Positions 35,242-44,256 are shown, counted from the stretch's first letter. The stretch is 64,000 bases of DNA from JAFALK01 sp042701975 (GCA_042701975.1 CP170561.1:3410001-3474000), one strand, 5' to 3'. Numbers and translations are program-made. The notes: generated by a model from the sequence alone, not told the origin.

Positions 35242-36264
35242 ATGCTGACACGGCGTTCCATCGTGCAGGCCCTTGGCGCAGCAGGCGCGGCCGCACTGGC
35301 CCCAAGCGCATCGTTTGCGCAAGCGAATGCGGGACTGAAAATCTCGCACCAGTTCCCCGGTGGCACCGTCGATGCCGGCGATTTCCGTGATCGCCTGTGC
35401 CGCAAGTTCGCCGCCGAAGTCGAGAAGCGCACGGGCGGCGCGCTCAAGGCCTCGGTCTTTCCCGGCTCTTCGCTGATGAAGACCAACGCGCAGTTCTCTG
35501 CGCTGCGCAAGGGCGCACTGGACATGAGCCTGTATCCGCTGCCCTATGCCGGCGGCGAGGTGCCGGAGACCAACATCGGCCTGATGCCGGCCCTGGTGCC
35601 CAGCTACGAGGTCGGCGCGCGCTGGAAGAACGCCGAGGTCGGCAAGCTGCTGACCTCCTCCTTGGAAAAGAAGGGCGTGCTGATCGTCTCCTGGGTCTGG
35701 CAGGCCGGCGGTGTGGCCAGCCGCTCGCGCAAGCTGGTGAGCCCGGCGGACGCCAAGGGCCTGAAGGTGCGCGGCGGCAGCCGCGAGATGGACATGATGC
35801 TCAAGGAAGCCGGCGCTTCCGTCATCTCGCTGCCCTCCAACGAGATCTACGCCGCCATGCAGACGGGCGCGATGGACGCGGCCATGACATCGAGCACGAG
35901 CTTCATCTCCTTCAAGCTTGAAGAGCTGGCCAAGCACCTGACCACCGGCCGCAACAAGGCCTATTGGTTCATGCTGGAGCCGCTGATGATCTCCAAGGAC
36001 GTGTTCATGGCGCTGCCCAAGGCGCAGCAGGACGTGATCATGGCCGTGGGCGCCGAGCTGGAAGCCTTTGGCACCGAAGCGGCCAAGGCCGACGACAAGG
36101 CCGTGGCCGAGATCTACGCCAAGGCCGGCGCCCAGATCTACGACATCGACGAAGCGACGCTCAAGCAATGGCAGGCCATCGCCCAGGCTACGGCCTGGAA
36201 GGACTATGCCGAGAAGAGCGAGACCTGCGCCGCACTGATCAAGGCTGCCCAGAAGTTGCTATGA
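35242..36264 (+). CDS. dctP: TRAP transporter substrate-binding protein DctP
   Basis: 340 residues with an N-terminal signal (about 1-26, ending SFA-QAN), whose MLTRRSIVQALGAAG may be a Tat type. The mature protein shows the DctP pattern KISHQFPGGTVDAGDF and the conserved Arg region (GLKVRGGSREMDMMLKEAG), where an Arg usually binds the carboxylate of the ligand. DctP feeds organic acids to the QM membrane pair. The ATG at 35242 follows GAGGAGA; the frame is open far upstream but only the last part makes sense. Overlaps dctQ by four bases. Confidence 0.93.
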   Translation: MLTRRSIVQALGAAGAAALAPSASFAQANAGLKISHQFPGGTVDAGDFRDRLCRKFAAEVEKRTGGALKASVFPGSSLMKTNAQFSALRKGALDMSLYPLPYAGGEVPETNIGLMPALVPSYEVGARWKNAEVGKLLTSSLEKKGVLIVSWVWQAGGVASRSRKLVSPADAKGLKVRGGSREMDMMLKEAGASVISLPSNEIYAAMQTGAMDAAMTSSTSFISFKLEELAKHLTTGRNKAYWFMLEPLMISKDVFMALPKAQQDVIMAVGAELEAFGTEAAKADDKAVAEIYAKAGAQIYDIDEATLKQWQAIAQATAWKDYAEKSETCAALIKAAQKLL

Positions 36265-36812
36265 GTGCTGTTCCCCCGGCCAAGCCGGAAGTTGCGGCCT
36301 TGCCCGGCTGGCTCCGCCCCGTCCAGCGCGCGCTGGACGGGCTTCACAAGCTGATGGTGCTCCTGGGCATGCTGGCCTTGCTGACGGCCTCGGCCATCCT
36401 CACCTCCAGTGTGTTGACGCGCTACTTCCTGCATGCCTCGACGGACTGGCAGGACGAGGCTGCCGTGTTCACCCTGGTCGCCGCCACCTTCCTGTGTGCC
36501 GGCTACGTGCAGCAGCTGCGCGGCCATGTGGGCATCGAGGCCGTGGCAGGCATGCTGCCGGCCTGGCTCAACCGCGTGCGCCAGGCGCTGGTCGATCTGC
36601 TGTGCCTGGCCTTCTGCAGCTTCTTTGCCTGGAAGTCTTGGACGCTCTGGCATGAAGCCTGGACCGAAGGCCAGACGACGTCCTCATCATGGGCGCCCCC
36701 GCTGTGGATCCCTTACGGCCTGATGGCCGCCGGCATGACGCTGCTGAGCCTGCAACTGCTGGTCCATGCGCTCGCCAGCGTGCATGCCATGCCGGGGAGG
36801 GCGGCGCGATGA
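36261..36812 (+). CDS. dctQ: TRAP transporter small permease DctQ
   Basis: 183 residues with four membrane helices (about 32-52, 65-85, 105-125 and 150-172). The family marks TRYFLHASTDWQDEAAVF and GYVQQLRGHVGIE are clear. It partners with DctM in a sodium-driven importer of carboxylates. Start codon ATG at 36261 lies inside the dctP stop, and its own stop overlaps the dctM start. Confidence 0.93.
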   Translation: MSAVPPAKPEVAALPGWLRPVQRALDGLHKLMVLLGMLALLTASAILTSSVLTRYFLHASTDWQDEAAVFTLVAATFLCAGYVQQLRGHVGIEAVAGMLPAWLNRVRQALVDLLCLAFCSFFAWKSWTLWHEAWTEGQTTSSSWAPPLWIPYGLMAAGMTLLSLQLLVHALASVHAMPGRAAR

Positions 36813-38164
36813 TGGCCGGCCTGGAGATGTGGCAGCTCGGTCTGCTGTTCTCGGCGGTGACGCTGATCTTCATGTTCTCAGGCGCCCCGATCGCGTTCGC
36901 GCTGGGCAGCGTGGCCGTGCTCTTCATGGCGCTGTTCATGCCCAGGTCGGCGCTGGACACGGTGACGCAGAACGTCTACGAAGAGATGGCTTCGATCACG
37001 CTGCTGTCGATCCCGCTCTTCATCCTCAAGGGAGCGGCCATCGGCCGATCCCGGGCGGGGCAGGACTTGTACGCGGCCCTGCATGCCTGGATGGGCCGCG
37101 TGCCGGGCGGGCTGGGCGTCGCCAACGTGTTCGCCTGCGCGCTGTTCGCGGCCATGGCCGGATCCAGCCCGGCCACCTGTTCGGCCATCGGCAGTGCGGG
37201 CATTCCAGAGATGCGCCGGCGCGGCTATTCGCCCGGCTTTGCGGCCGGCATCATCGCCGCCGGCGGCACGCTGGGCATCCTGCTGCCGCCGTCGATCACG
37301 ATGATCCTCTACGCCGTGGCGGCCGAGCAAAGCCTGGGCCGGCTCTTCCTGGCGGGCATCTTCCCCGGCCTCTTGCTCGTGGTGCTGTTCGCGCTCTACG
37401 CGGCGTGGCGCTGGCGGCGTGAAAAGGCGCAGGCCGAAATTGATTTCAGGAACACCGGCGCGCGTTCGCCCCTGCTCGAAGGCGAGCGCTTCACCCTGCG
37501 CCAGAAGCTCGAAATGCTGCCGCGCGTCGTGCCCTTCGTGCTGCTGCTGATCGGCGTGATGGTGGCGCTGTACGGCGGCTTTGCCACGCCGAGCGAAACG
37601 GCCGGCCTGGGCGCTGTGCTGGCACTGGCGCTGATTGCGATCATCTATGGCGTGTGGCGCCCGCGTGATGTGGCACCCATCCTCACGGCTTCGCTGAAGG
37701 AATCGACCATGCTGATGTTCATCATCGGCATGTCGCTGCTGTTCTCGTACGTGATGAGCTATCTGCACATCAGCCAGGCGGCGGCGCAGTGGATCGTGGG
37801 CATGCAGTTCTCCAAATGGGTGCTGCTCGCGGCCATCCTGGTGCTGGTCGTGGTGCTGGGTTTCTTCCTGCCGCCGGTGTCCATCATCCTCATGACCGCG
37901 CCCATCATCCTGCCGCCGTTGAAGGCCGCCGGTTTCGACCTGATCTGGTTCGGCGTGCTGATGACCATCGTGATGGAGGCCGGCCTCATTCATCCGCCAG
38001 TCGGGCTGAACATCTTCGTCATCAAGAACATCGCGCCCGACATCACGCTCTCGCAGATCATCTGGGGCGTGCTGCCCTTCGTGCTGCTGATGTTCACAGC
38101 GGTGCTGGCGATCTGCCTGTTTCCGCAGATCGCCACCGCGCTGCCCGGTTGGGTGATGACCTAG
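36809..38164 (+). CDS. dctM: TRAP transporter large permease DctM
   Basis: 451 residues with about 12 membrane segments. Family marks include FMFSGAPIAFALGS near the start and the AGGTLGILLPPSITMILYAV segment. It is the sodium-coupled transport channel of the system. ATG at 36809 or at the next codon; the first overlaps the dctQ stop (ATGA). The last stop codon (TAG, 38162-38164) overlaps the stop of the convergent SDR gene within the palindrome CTAG. Confidence 0.95.
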   Translation: MMAGLEMWQLGLLFSAVTLIFMFSGAPIAFALGSVAVLFMALFMPRSALDTVTQNVYEEMASITLLSIPLFILKGAAIGRSRAGQDLYAALHAWMGRVPGGLGVANVFACALFAAMAGSSPATCSAIGSAGIPEMRRRGYSPGFAAGIIAAGGTLGILLPPSITMILYAVAAEQSLGRLFLAGIFPGLLLVVLFALYAAWRWRREKAQAEIDFRNTGARSPLLEGERFTLRQKLEMLPRVVPFVLLLIGVMVALYGGFATPSETAGLGAVLALALIAIIYGVWRPRDVAPILTASLKESTMLMFIIGMSLLFSYVMSYLHISQAAAQWIVGMQFSKWVLLAAILVLVVVLGFFLPPVSIILMTAPIILPPLKAAGFDLIWFGVLMTIVMEAGLIHPPVGLNIFVIKNIAPDITLSQIIWGVLPFVLLMFTAVLAICLFPQIATALPGWVMT

Positions 38165-38937
38165 ATGAACATGCCACCCGACGCTTCGATGCGCTGAGCA
38201 TTGATCCAGCCGCTGCCGGGCGAGAGCAGGGCGGTGATGGCGCCGCCGATGTCGTCCGGCTTGCCAGCGCGACCCAGCGCCGTAATGCTGGCAACGAAGG
38301 CGTTCAGGTCCGCGTTGTCACGCACACGGCCGCCGCCAAAGTCGGTCTCGATGGCACCGGGGGCGATCGTGTTGACGGCAATGCGGCGCGGTCCGAGTTC
38401 CTTGGCCAGGTAGCGCGTCAGCACTTCTACGGCGCCCTTCATCGCGCCGTACGCGGCATAGCCTGGCAGGGCGAAGCGGGTCAGCCCACTGGAGACATTC
38501 AGGATGCGCCCACCGTCGTTCAGCAGCGGCAGCAGCTTCTGCGTCAGGAAGAAGACGCCCTTGAAGTGCACGTTCACCAGTTCGTCGAACACGGCTTCCG
38601 TCGTATCGGCGATCGAGGCATGCATACCCATGCCGGCGTTGTTCACGAGGTTGTCAAAGCGATCGCGCTGCCAGTGTTCGTTCAATGCCTGGCCCACGGC
38701 TTCGGCAAAGGCCGGGAAGCTGGCGCTCTGGCCGACGTCGAGCGGTAGCGCGAGGGCACGGGCACCACGGGTCTGGGCTTCGGTCACGACGGATTCGGCT
38801 TCCTCGCGGTGATTGCGATAGGTGACGACCAGATCGTGCCCGGCTTCGGCCAGGTGCAGGGCGGCGTTGCGGCCCAGGCCGCGGCTGCCGCCGGTGATCA
38901 GCGTGATGGGGCGTTGCGTGCGTTGTGCTTGGCTCAT
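38161..38937 (-). CDS. Short-chain dehydrogenase/reductase
   Basis: 258 residues, classical SDR. The NAD(P) loop is TGGSRGLGR (about 15-23), the NNAG motif follows (VNNAGMGMHAS), the catalytic Ser is in LNVSSGLTR, and the YAAYGAMKG segment holds Tyr and Lys at the right spacing. Arg19 and TYRNHREE after the second strand suggest NADPH. Substrate unknown. It is divergent from a LysR gene over a 106-base region and is probably its target, a frequent arrangement in which the regulator responds to the substrate. Confidence 0.9.
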   Translation of the reverse strand: MSQAQRTQRPITLITGGSRGLGRNAALHLAEAGHDLVVTYRNHREEAESVVTEAQTRGARALALPLDVGQSASFPAFAEAVGQALNEHWQRDRFDNLVNNAGMGMHASIADTTEAVFDELVNVHFKGVFFLTQKLLPLLNDGGRILNVSSGLTRFALPGYAAYGAMKGAVEVLTRYLAKELGPRRIAVNTIAPGAIETDFGGGRVRDNADLNAFVASITALGRAGKPDDIGGAITALLSPGSGWINAQRIEASGGMFI

Positions 38938-38943
38938 GGTGCT

Positions 38944-38998
38944 CTCCTGTCAGGGGTGTTGCTGGACAGGAGAAACTGTATTGATCTGATAGAAACTG
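38944..38998. promoter_or_regulatory. Candidate LysR operator region between the SDR and LysR genes
   Basis: An inverted repeat CTCCTGTC / GACAGGAG (38944-38951 and 38965-38972) overlaps the SDR ribosome-binding site, and a direct repeat AGAAACTG occurs at 38971 and 38991, twenty bases apart (about two helical turns). The same stretch is AT-rich, unlike its surroundings. Both patterns suit a LysR-type regulatory region; the inverted repeat could instead form an RNA hairpin hiding the SDR start. Confidence 0.45.
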
Positions 38999-39043
38999 AT
39001 AAATTGGCTTGATTCGATTTATTTGTTTCGATGGAGAAGAACA

Positions 39044-39958
39044 ATGAGCCAGATCGACCGCATCCGCATCTTCCAGCGCGTGGCCGAGCTGGGCAGCTTC
39101 ACCCAGGCGGCCGACAGCCTGAGCCTGCCGAAGGCGCGCGCATCCACGGCCGTCCAGCAACTGGAAGCTGAGCTCGGCGCACGGCTCTTTCACCGCACCA
39201 CGCGCCGCGTGCAACTGACGCAGGACGGCCAGGCCTTCTTCGAGCGTAGCCGCGACGTGCTGGACGATCTGGAGGAGCTGCAATCGATGTTCCAGCTCGG
39301 GCCTGGTGCGTCCTTGAGCGGTCGCGTGCGGGTGGACATGAGCACGGGCCTGGCGCGGCGCATCGTCATCCCGCGCCTGCCGGAGCTGTTGAAGAAGCAC
39401 CCTGGTCTGGCGTTCGAGGTCTCCAGCACCGAGCGCCGCGTGGATCTCGTGCGCGAAGGTTTTGACTGCGTCGTCCGCGCCGGTACCGTGGGCGACAGCT
39501 CGCTGATCGCGCGGCCGCTCGGCGAGCTGGTGCTCGTCAACTGCGCAAGCCCCGCCTACGTTCGCAAGCACGGCAAGCCGCGCAAACTCGAAGATCTCGT
39601 GGATCCTGATCGCGGCCACCGCCTTGTGCACTTCGCCGGCACGTTGGGCTCACGTGCGCCCGGCTTCGAACACGCTGAGGGCGAGATCGACATGCCGGGC
39701 AGCATCACCGTCAACAACGCCGATGCCTACGAAGCGGCGTGCCTCGCGGGGCTGGGCATCGTGCAGGCGCCGCTGCTTGCCATGCGGCCGTGGATCGAAT
39801 CCGGCGGCCTCGTGGAGCTGCTGCCCGCGCATCGCGCGCCGCCCATGCCGGTGAACATCGTCTATGCCAACCGCCGCCACCTCTCGCAGCGGCTGCGCGT
39901 CGTGATGGACTGGCTCGCCAAGCTGGTGGGCGACGAGCTGGCACGGCAGGAGCGCTGA
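39044..39958 (+). CDS. LysR-family transcriptional regulator
   Basis: 304 residues. The N-terminal winged helix (about 1-60; GSFTQAADSLSLPKARASTA carries the recognition helix) is followed by a LysR substrate-binding domain of two lobes (about 90-300). The closest group is the one of regulators that control divergent dehydrogenases. The ATG at 39044 follows GGAGAAGAACA. Its effector is unknown. Confidence 0.92.
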   Translation: MSQIDRIRIFQRVAELGSFTQAADSLSLPKARASTAVQQLEAELGARLFHRTTRRVQLTQDGQAFFERSRDVLDDLEELQSMFQLGPGASLSGRVRVDMSTGLARRIVIPRLPELLKKHPGLAFEVSSTERRVDLVREGFDCVVRAGTVGDSSLIARPLGELVLVNCASPAYVRKHGKPRKLEDLVDPDRGHRLVHFAGTLGSRAPGFEHAEGEIDMPGSITVNNADAYEAACLAGLGIVQAPLLAMRPWIESGGLVELLPAHRAPPMPVNIVYANRRHLSQRLRVVMDWLAKLVGDELARQER

Positions 39959-39970
39959 TGCGCCAGGCGT

Positions 39971-40417
39971 TCAGGGCTGGATTTCCAGCAGCGCCACGCG
40001 GTCTGCGGGCGCCGCCGCGTTCGGATCGATGAAGACGAGCTTGAAGGCGTAGTTCTGCGCCACCGTCTCACCCGATGCGCAGCTCAGGCTCTTCACGCCG
40101 CGGCGCACGGCCACGCGGGTCTGCTGGAAGTTGGGGGCGTACATGCCCTCCATTTTCACGTTGCTGACTTCACTGCCTTCGAGCTTGAAGCGCACGACCA
40201 TCTCGCCGACAGGTTCTTCACGGTGCCAGGCGCGTGCGAGCTTGTCGCGCAGATCGACATCGACCTGCGGGCAGGCATGACGAACGTCATAGCGCTCGAG
40301 CGCTGCCTTCTGGCCCGTGACTTCCACGCGGTTGATGTCGTCGCGGGGCGCAGCGCTCGCGGCGCCGGTAATGAGTGCGAGAGAGAGCAGAGAGGACAGG
40401 GAAATGCTGGTCTTCAT
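39971..40417 (-). CDS. Small secreted protein, possibly TonB-C-like
   Basis: 148 residues. I do not recognise the family. A signal peptide is clear (1-22, MKTSISLSSLLSLALITGAA, ending SA-APR). The mature part has two Cys (49 and 113) that could form a disulfide, and a strand pattern GEMVVRFKLEGSEVSNVKME that recalls the C-terminal fold of TonB-like and secretin-associated proteins; this likeness is weak. It is convergent with the LysR gene and divergent from ligA. GGAG-like bases lie before the ATG. Confidence 0.6.
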   Translation of the reverse strand: MKTSISLSSLLSLALITGAASAAPRDDINRVEVTGQKAALERYDVRHACPQVDVDLRDKLARAWHREEPVGEMVVRFKLEGSEVSNVKMEGMYAPNFQQTRVAVRRGVKSLSCASGETVAQNYAFKLVFIDPNAAAPADRVALLEIQP

Positions 40418-40526
40418 GGTTCGCTCCTTGGTGCTTCATGCAATTCGAGTGACGGCTGTCAGCTCAGGATCAAAGTTATTCGTCTCGCGTGCTCAGCGAC
40501 AGCGGCGAGCGACGGCCTGCATGAGC

Positions 40527-40577
40527 GGTGCGACGAATCGGCCCGAAGCCGCGATGAAGTGCGACAGGTGCGACGAA
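40527..40577 (+). repeat. 11-base direct repeat upstream of ligA
   Basis: GGTGCGACGAA occurs at 40527-40537 and at 40567-40577, exactly 40 bases apart, with a partial copy (GTGCGACAGG) between. The block sits in the 205-base gap before ligA. It may be a regulatory site or chance in a GC-rich leader. Confidence 0.4.
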
Positions 40578-40622
40578 ATGGATTCGCGCTGTATCGGCGC
40601 GTCGCTGCGCCACAATCTCGTC

Positions 40623-42713
40623 ATGAGCCAGAACGATCTGTTTGACGAATCCGCCGCACCAACTATGGGCGCCGCTGATGGACCCGTGGCGCGTGCCGCC
40701 GAGCTGCGCAGCCTGCTCAACCATCACGCTCATCTCTATTACGTCCTCGACCGTCCCGAGCTGCCCGACGCCGAATATGACAAGCTCTTCCAGGAGCTGC
40801 AGGCCATCGAGGCCGCGCATCCCGAGCTGCTGACGGCCGACTCGCCCACGCAGCGCGTGATTGGCCAGATCTTGCCCGGCTTCACACCGGTGCGGCACAC
40901 GGTGCCGATGCTCTCCATCCGCACCGAGACCGACACGACAGCCAACGGTGCCATGTCTTTCGACACCCGTGTCCGCAAGGAGCTCGGTCTGAGCGATGCC
41001 GATGCGCCGGTGGAATACGCGGCCGAGCTGAAGTTCGACGGCCTGGCGATGAACCTGCGCTACGAGCAGGGTTTGCTGGTGCAAGCAGCCACGCGCGGCG
41101 ACGGCGAGACCGGCGAAGACGTCACGCAGAACATCCGCACCATCGGCCAGATTCCGCTGCGACTCAAGGGCATCACGGCCGCAGTGCTGGAAATCCGAGG
41201 TGAGGTCTACATGCGCCGCGACGATTTCGACGCGCTGAACGAGCGCCAGCTCGCTGCCAACGAAAAAACTTTTGTGAATCCGCGCAACACGGCGGCCGGT
41301 GCGGTGCGTCAGCTCGACCCGTCACAGGCGGCGAAGAAGAAGCTCTCCTTCTTTGCCTACGGCCTGGGCGATGTGCAGGGCTGGGAGATTCCCGCCACCC
41401 ACAGCGGCATGCTCGATGCGTTCGCTGCCATGGCCTTGCCCGTCAACGGCGATCGCGCAGTGGTGCAGGGCGCTCAAGGCTTGGTCGAGTTTCACGCTGC
41501 CATCGGCGCCAAGCGCGATCAGCTGCCCTTCGACATCGACGGCATCGTCTACAAGGTCAACAGTCGCGAGCTGCAACAGCGCCTGGGTTTCGTCACCCGC
41601 GAGCCGCGCTGGGCGGTAGCCCACAAGTATCCGGCGCAGGAGCAGCTCACCAAGCTCAACGGCATCGACATCCAGGTCGGCCGCACCGGCAAGCTGACAC
41701 CCGTGGCCCGACTGGAGCCCGTCTTCGTCGGCGGCACGACGGTGACGAACGCCACCCTGCACAACGTCTTCGAGTTGCGCCGCAAGGGCGTGCGCATCGG
41801 CGATACGGTGATCGTGCGCCGCGCCGGCGACGTGATCCCGGAGATCGTCGGCAAGGTGTCAGAGCAGCGTGCGAGTTATGTGCCCAATTTCCACATGCCG
41901 CGCGCATGCCCGATCTGCGGCAGCAAGGCCGAACGCGAACAGGGCGGCATCGACTACCGCTGCACCGGTGGCCTGTTCTGCCCCGCGCAGCGCAAGCAGG
42001 CCATGCTGCACTTCGCTGGCCGCCGCGCGCTGGACATCGAAGGCCTGGGCGACAAGCTCGTCGATCAACTGGTGGACGGCGGCATCGTCCTGAGCCTGCC
42101 CGGCTTGTACAAGCTCGGCGTGGCCAAGCTCGCTGCGCTGGACCGCATGGCCGAGAAGAGCGCCCAGAACATTGTCGATGCGCTGGAGAAGAGCAAGAAA
42201 ACCACGCTGGCCCGCTTCCTCTATGGCCTGGGCATCCGCCAAGTGGGCGAGACCACGGCCAAGGACCTGGCGAAGCATTTCGGCTCGGTGGACAAGCTCA
42301 TGGGCGCAAGCATCGAGGAGCTGCTGGAGGTGAACGACGTCGGCCCCATCGTGGCCGAGAGCATCCGAACCTTCTTCTCGCAGCCGCACAACGTGGAGGT
42401 CGTCGAGCAACTGCGCGCGGCCGGCCTGCATTGGGAAGAGGGCGATGGCGCCAATGCCAACACCGGCCCGCGCCCGCTGCTGGGCAAGACGCTGGTGCTG
42501 ACGGGCACGCTGCCCACGCTGTCACGCGACGAAGCCAAGGAGCTGATCGAGGCGGCCGGCGGCAAGGTCAGCGGTTCGGTCTCCAAGAAGACGCATTACG
42601 TCGTGGCTGGCGAAGAGGCCGGCTCCAAGCTGGAGAAGGCGCGCGAACTCGGTGTGACAATCCTGGACGAGGCGGGCCTGCAATCTCTGCTGGCCGAGCC
42701 TGAAACGAACTGA
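40623..42713 (+). CDS. ligA: NAD-dependent DNA ligase LigA
   Basis: 696 residues. LigA seals nicks in DNA during replication and repair using NAD. Domains in order: Ia and adenylation domain with the nucleophilic Lys in ELKFDGLAMNL, an OB fold, a zinc finger (ACPICGS through GLFCPAQ), helix-hairpin-helix repeats, and a C-terminal BRCT domain (from LLGKTLVLTGTLP). The start at 40623 gives MSQNDLFDESAAPTMG; the frame is open upstream but crosses the divergent secreted-protein gene. In relatives ligA usually follows zipA. Confidence 0.97.
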   Translation: MSQNDLFDESAAPTMGAADGPVARAAELRSLLNHHAHLYYVLDRPELPDAEYDKLFQELQAIEAAHPELLTADSPTQRVIGQILPGFTPVRHTVPMLSIRTETDTTANGAMSFDTRVRKELGLSDADAPVEYAAELKFDGLAMNLRYEQGLLVQAATRGDGETGEDVTQNIRTIGQIPLRLKGITAAVLEIRGEVYMRRDDFDALNERQLAANEKTFVNPRNTAAGAVRQLDPSQAAKKKLSFFAYGLGDVQGWEIPATHSGMLDAFAAMALPVNGDRAVVQGAQGLVEFHAAIGAKRDQLPFDIDGIVYKVNSRELQQRLGFVTREPRWAVAHKYPAQEQLTKLNGIDIQVGRTGKLTPVARLEPVFVGGTTVTNATLHNVFELRRKGVRIGDTVIVRRAGDVIPEIVGKVSEQRASYVPNFHMPRACPICGSKAEREQGGIDYRCTGGLFCPAQRKQAMLHFAGRRALDIEGLGDKLVDQLVDGGIVLSLPGLYKLGVAKLAALDRMAEKSAQNIVDALEKSKKTTLARFLYGLGIRQVGETTAKDLAKHFGSVDKLMGASIEELLEVNDVGPIVAESIRTFFSQPHNVEVVEQLRAAGLHWEEGDGANANTGPRPLLGKTLVLTGTLPTLSRDEAKELIEAAGGKVSGSVSKKTHYVVAGEEAGSKLEKARELGVTILDEAGLQSLLAEPETN

Positions 42714-42740
42714 CTGATTGATTGAAGAAGATCCATTGCC

Positions 42741-42986
42741 ATGAGCGAAGTCCAACGCCCCGAACTGCCTGATCACCTGTCCGTCGATCCGCGCAGCCCT
42801 CACCACGTCGCCGCTGTGTTCGAGCACGATGTTGGCATCGTCTTCAATGGCAAGGAACGCCATGACGTCGAGGAATACTGCATCAGCGAAGGCTGGATCA
42901 AGGTCCCTGCCGGCAAGAGCCTGGACCGCAAGGGTCGCCCCTTGTGCATCAAGCTCAAGGGCAAGGTCGAGGCGTTCTACCGCTGA
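42741..42986 (+). CDS. DUF3297 family small protein
   Basis: 81 residues, soluble. The segments LPDHLSVDPRSPHHVAAVFE and GIVFNGKERHDVEEYCISEG are typical of DUF3297, a family of unknown function found widely in proteobacteria. It follows ligA after 27 bases and its last ten bases overlap the end of convergent waaA. Confidence 0.87.
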   Translation: MSEVQRPELPDHLSVDPRSPHHVAAVFEHDVGIVFNGKERHDVEEYCISEGWIKVPAGKSLDRKGRPLCIKLKGKVEAFYR

Positions 42987-44251
42987 TCCGACAGCAGCGC
43001 CAGCACGGCCTCGGCCATGCTGGCCGCCGCGCCGCGATGGGCGCCGGCAAAGTCCAAGGCCGCCTGTGCGCGGCGATCGTGCAGGTCCTTTTCGCGGCAC
43101 AGACGCAGCGCGGCCGCCACGCCGGCCTTCATGTCGTCCACGCGATGGGCGGCGCCAGCCATCTCCGCCAGCCGTGAGGCTTCGGCGAAATTGAAGGTAT
43201 GCAGGCCCATCACGATGGGGCAGCCGCAGGCGGCGGCCTCGATCAGGTTCTGGCCGCCCAGCGGTGCGAAGCTGCCGCCGAGCAGGGCGGCGCTGGAGAG
43301 ACCGTAATAGACGGGCATCTCGCGCATCGAGTCACCGAGCCACACGTCGGCGCCCAGCGCGTCGGCCGGCGGTTCGTCGGCCCAGGAACTGCGGCGCGCG
43401 AGCGTGAAGCCGGCGCCGCGGACCAGCTCCGCCACTTCGTCAAAACGCTGCGGATGCCGCGGCACGATCGCGAGAAGGGGCTTGGGGCCCGTGACTTCGC
43501 GCCAGGCGTCCAGCAGCATCGCCTCCTCGCCTTCGCGGAAGACAGCGGCGAGCAGCACCGGCCGGCCCAGGCGCGAGGCCCATTCACGGCCCCGCTCGAT
43601 CAGCGCTTCGTTGGGCTTGAGGTCGAACTTGAGGTTGCCCGTCACGCGCACGTCGTCCACGCCGACCGCGTTGATGCGCTCGGCATCGGCCTCGGTCTGC
43701 GCTAACGCCAGCTTCAAGCGGCGTCCAGCCGGGTGGAGCAGGGCGGCAAAGCGCTGGCCGCGCCGCGCGCTCTTCTCGGACAGGCGCGCATTGGCGAGCA
43801 CCATGGGGCAGGGCGCCTCGTGCAGGACCATCGGCCAGATCTCGGTTTCCATCAGCACGCCCACAGCGGGCCGCCAATGCTTGAAGAAGCGCCGCACCGC
43901 GCCCGGCGTGTCGAAGGGCAACCAGCACTGGGCATCGCCTTCCTGCAGCAAGTCGTGCCCGGCCGTGCGGCCCGTGGCGGTGCTGTGGGTGAGCAGCAGC
44001 CGCATGCCGGGGCGTCGCTCGCGCAAGGCCTTGATCAGCGGCGCGGCGGCGAGTGTTTCGCCGAGCGAGACGGCGTGGACCCAGATCCAGCCCTGCGATG
44101 GAGCTTGGCTGACGTAGAAGCCCAGCCGCTCGGCCATGTGCTGGCGATAGGGCGGCTCCGCCGCGCCGCGCCGCCACAGCCGCAGCAGGTACAGCGGCGT
44201 GACCAGGCGCAGCAGGGCGCCGTAGAGCCAGAGCGCGAGCGCTTCTTTCAA
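42977..44251 (-). CDS. waaA: 3-deoxy-D-manno-octulosonic acid transferase WaaA
   Basis: 424 residues, membrane-bound GT-B glycosyltransferase that adds Kdo from CMP-Kdo to lipid IVA in lipopolysaccharide synthesis. The N-terminal hydrophobic segment (about 5-25) anchors it. The catalytic Glu region is HAVSLGETLAAAPLI, and the METEIWPMVL and GGSFAPLGGQNLIEAAACG segments are strong family marks. It starts five bases behind the phosphomannomutase on the same strand. Confidence 0.96.
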   Translation of the reverse strand: MKEALALWLYGALLRLVTPLYLLRLWRRGAAEPPYRQHMAERLGFYVSQAPSQGWIWVHAVSLGETLAAAPLIKALRERRPGMRLLLTHSTATGRTAGHDLLQEGDAQCWLPFDTPGAVRRFFKHWRPAVGVLMETEIWPMVLHEAPCPMVLANARLSEKSARRGQRFAALLHPAGRRLKLALAQTEADAERINAVGVDDVRVTGNLKFDLKPNEALIERGREWASRLGRPVLLAAVFREGEEAMLLDAWREVTGPKPLLAIVPRHPQRFDEVAELVRGAGFTLARRSSWADEPPADALGADVWLGDSMREMPVYYGLSSAALLGGSFAPLGGQNLIEAAACGCPIVMGLHTFNFAEASRLAEMAGAAHRVDDMKAGVAAALRLCREKDLHDRRAQAALDFAGAHRGAAASMAEAVLALLSDQR

Positions 44252-44256
44252 TTCGA

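Noticed and set aside
35242..38164. dctP as the missing tctC binding protein
   Set aside because: DctP is directly coupled to its own DctQ and DctM membrane partners and has TRAP, not TctC, features.
32606..40622. The zipA-ligA block as a recent genomic island or prophage
   Set aside because: No integrase, transposase, attachment repeats or tRNA border, and base and codon use match the rest of the window.
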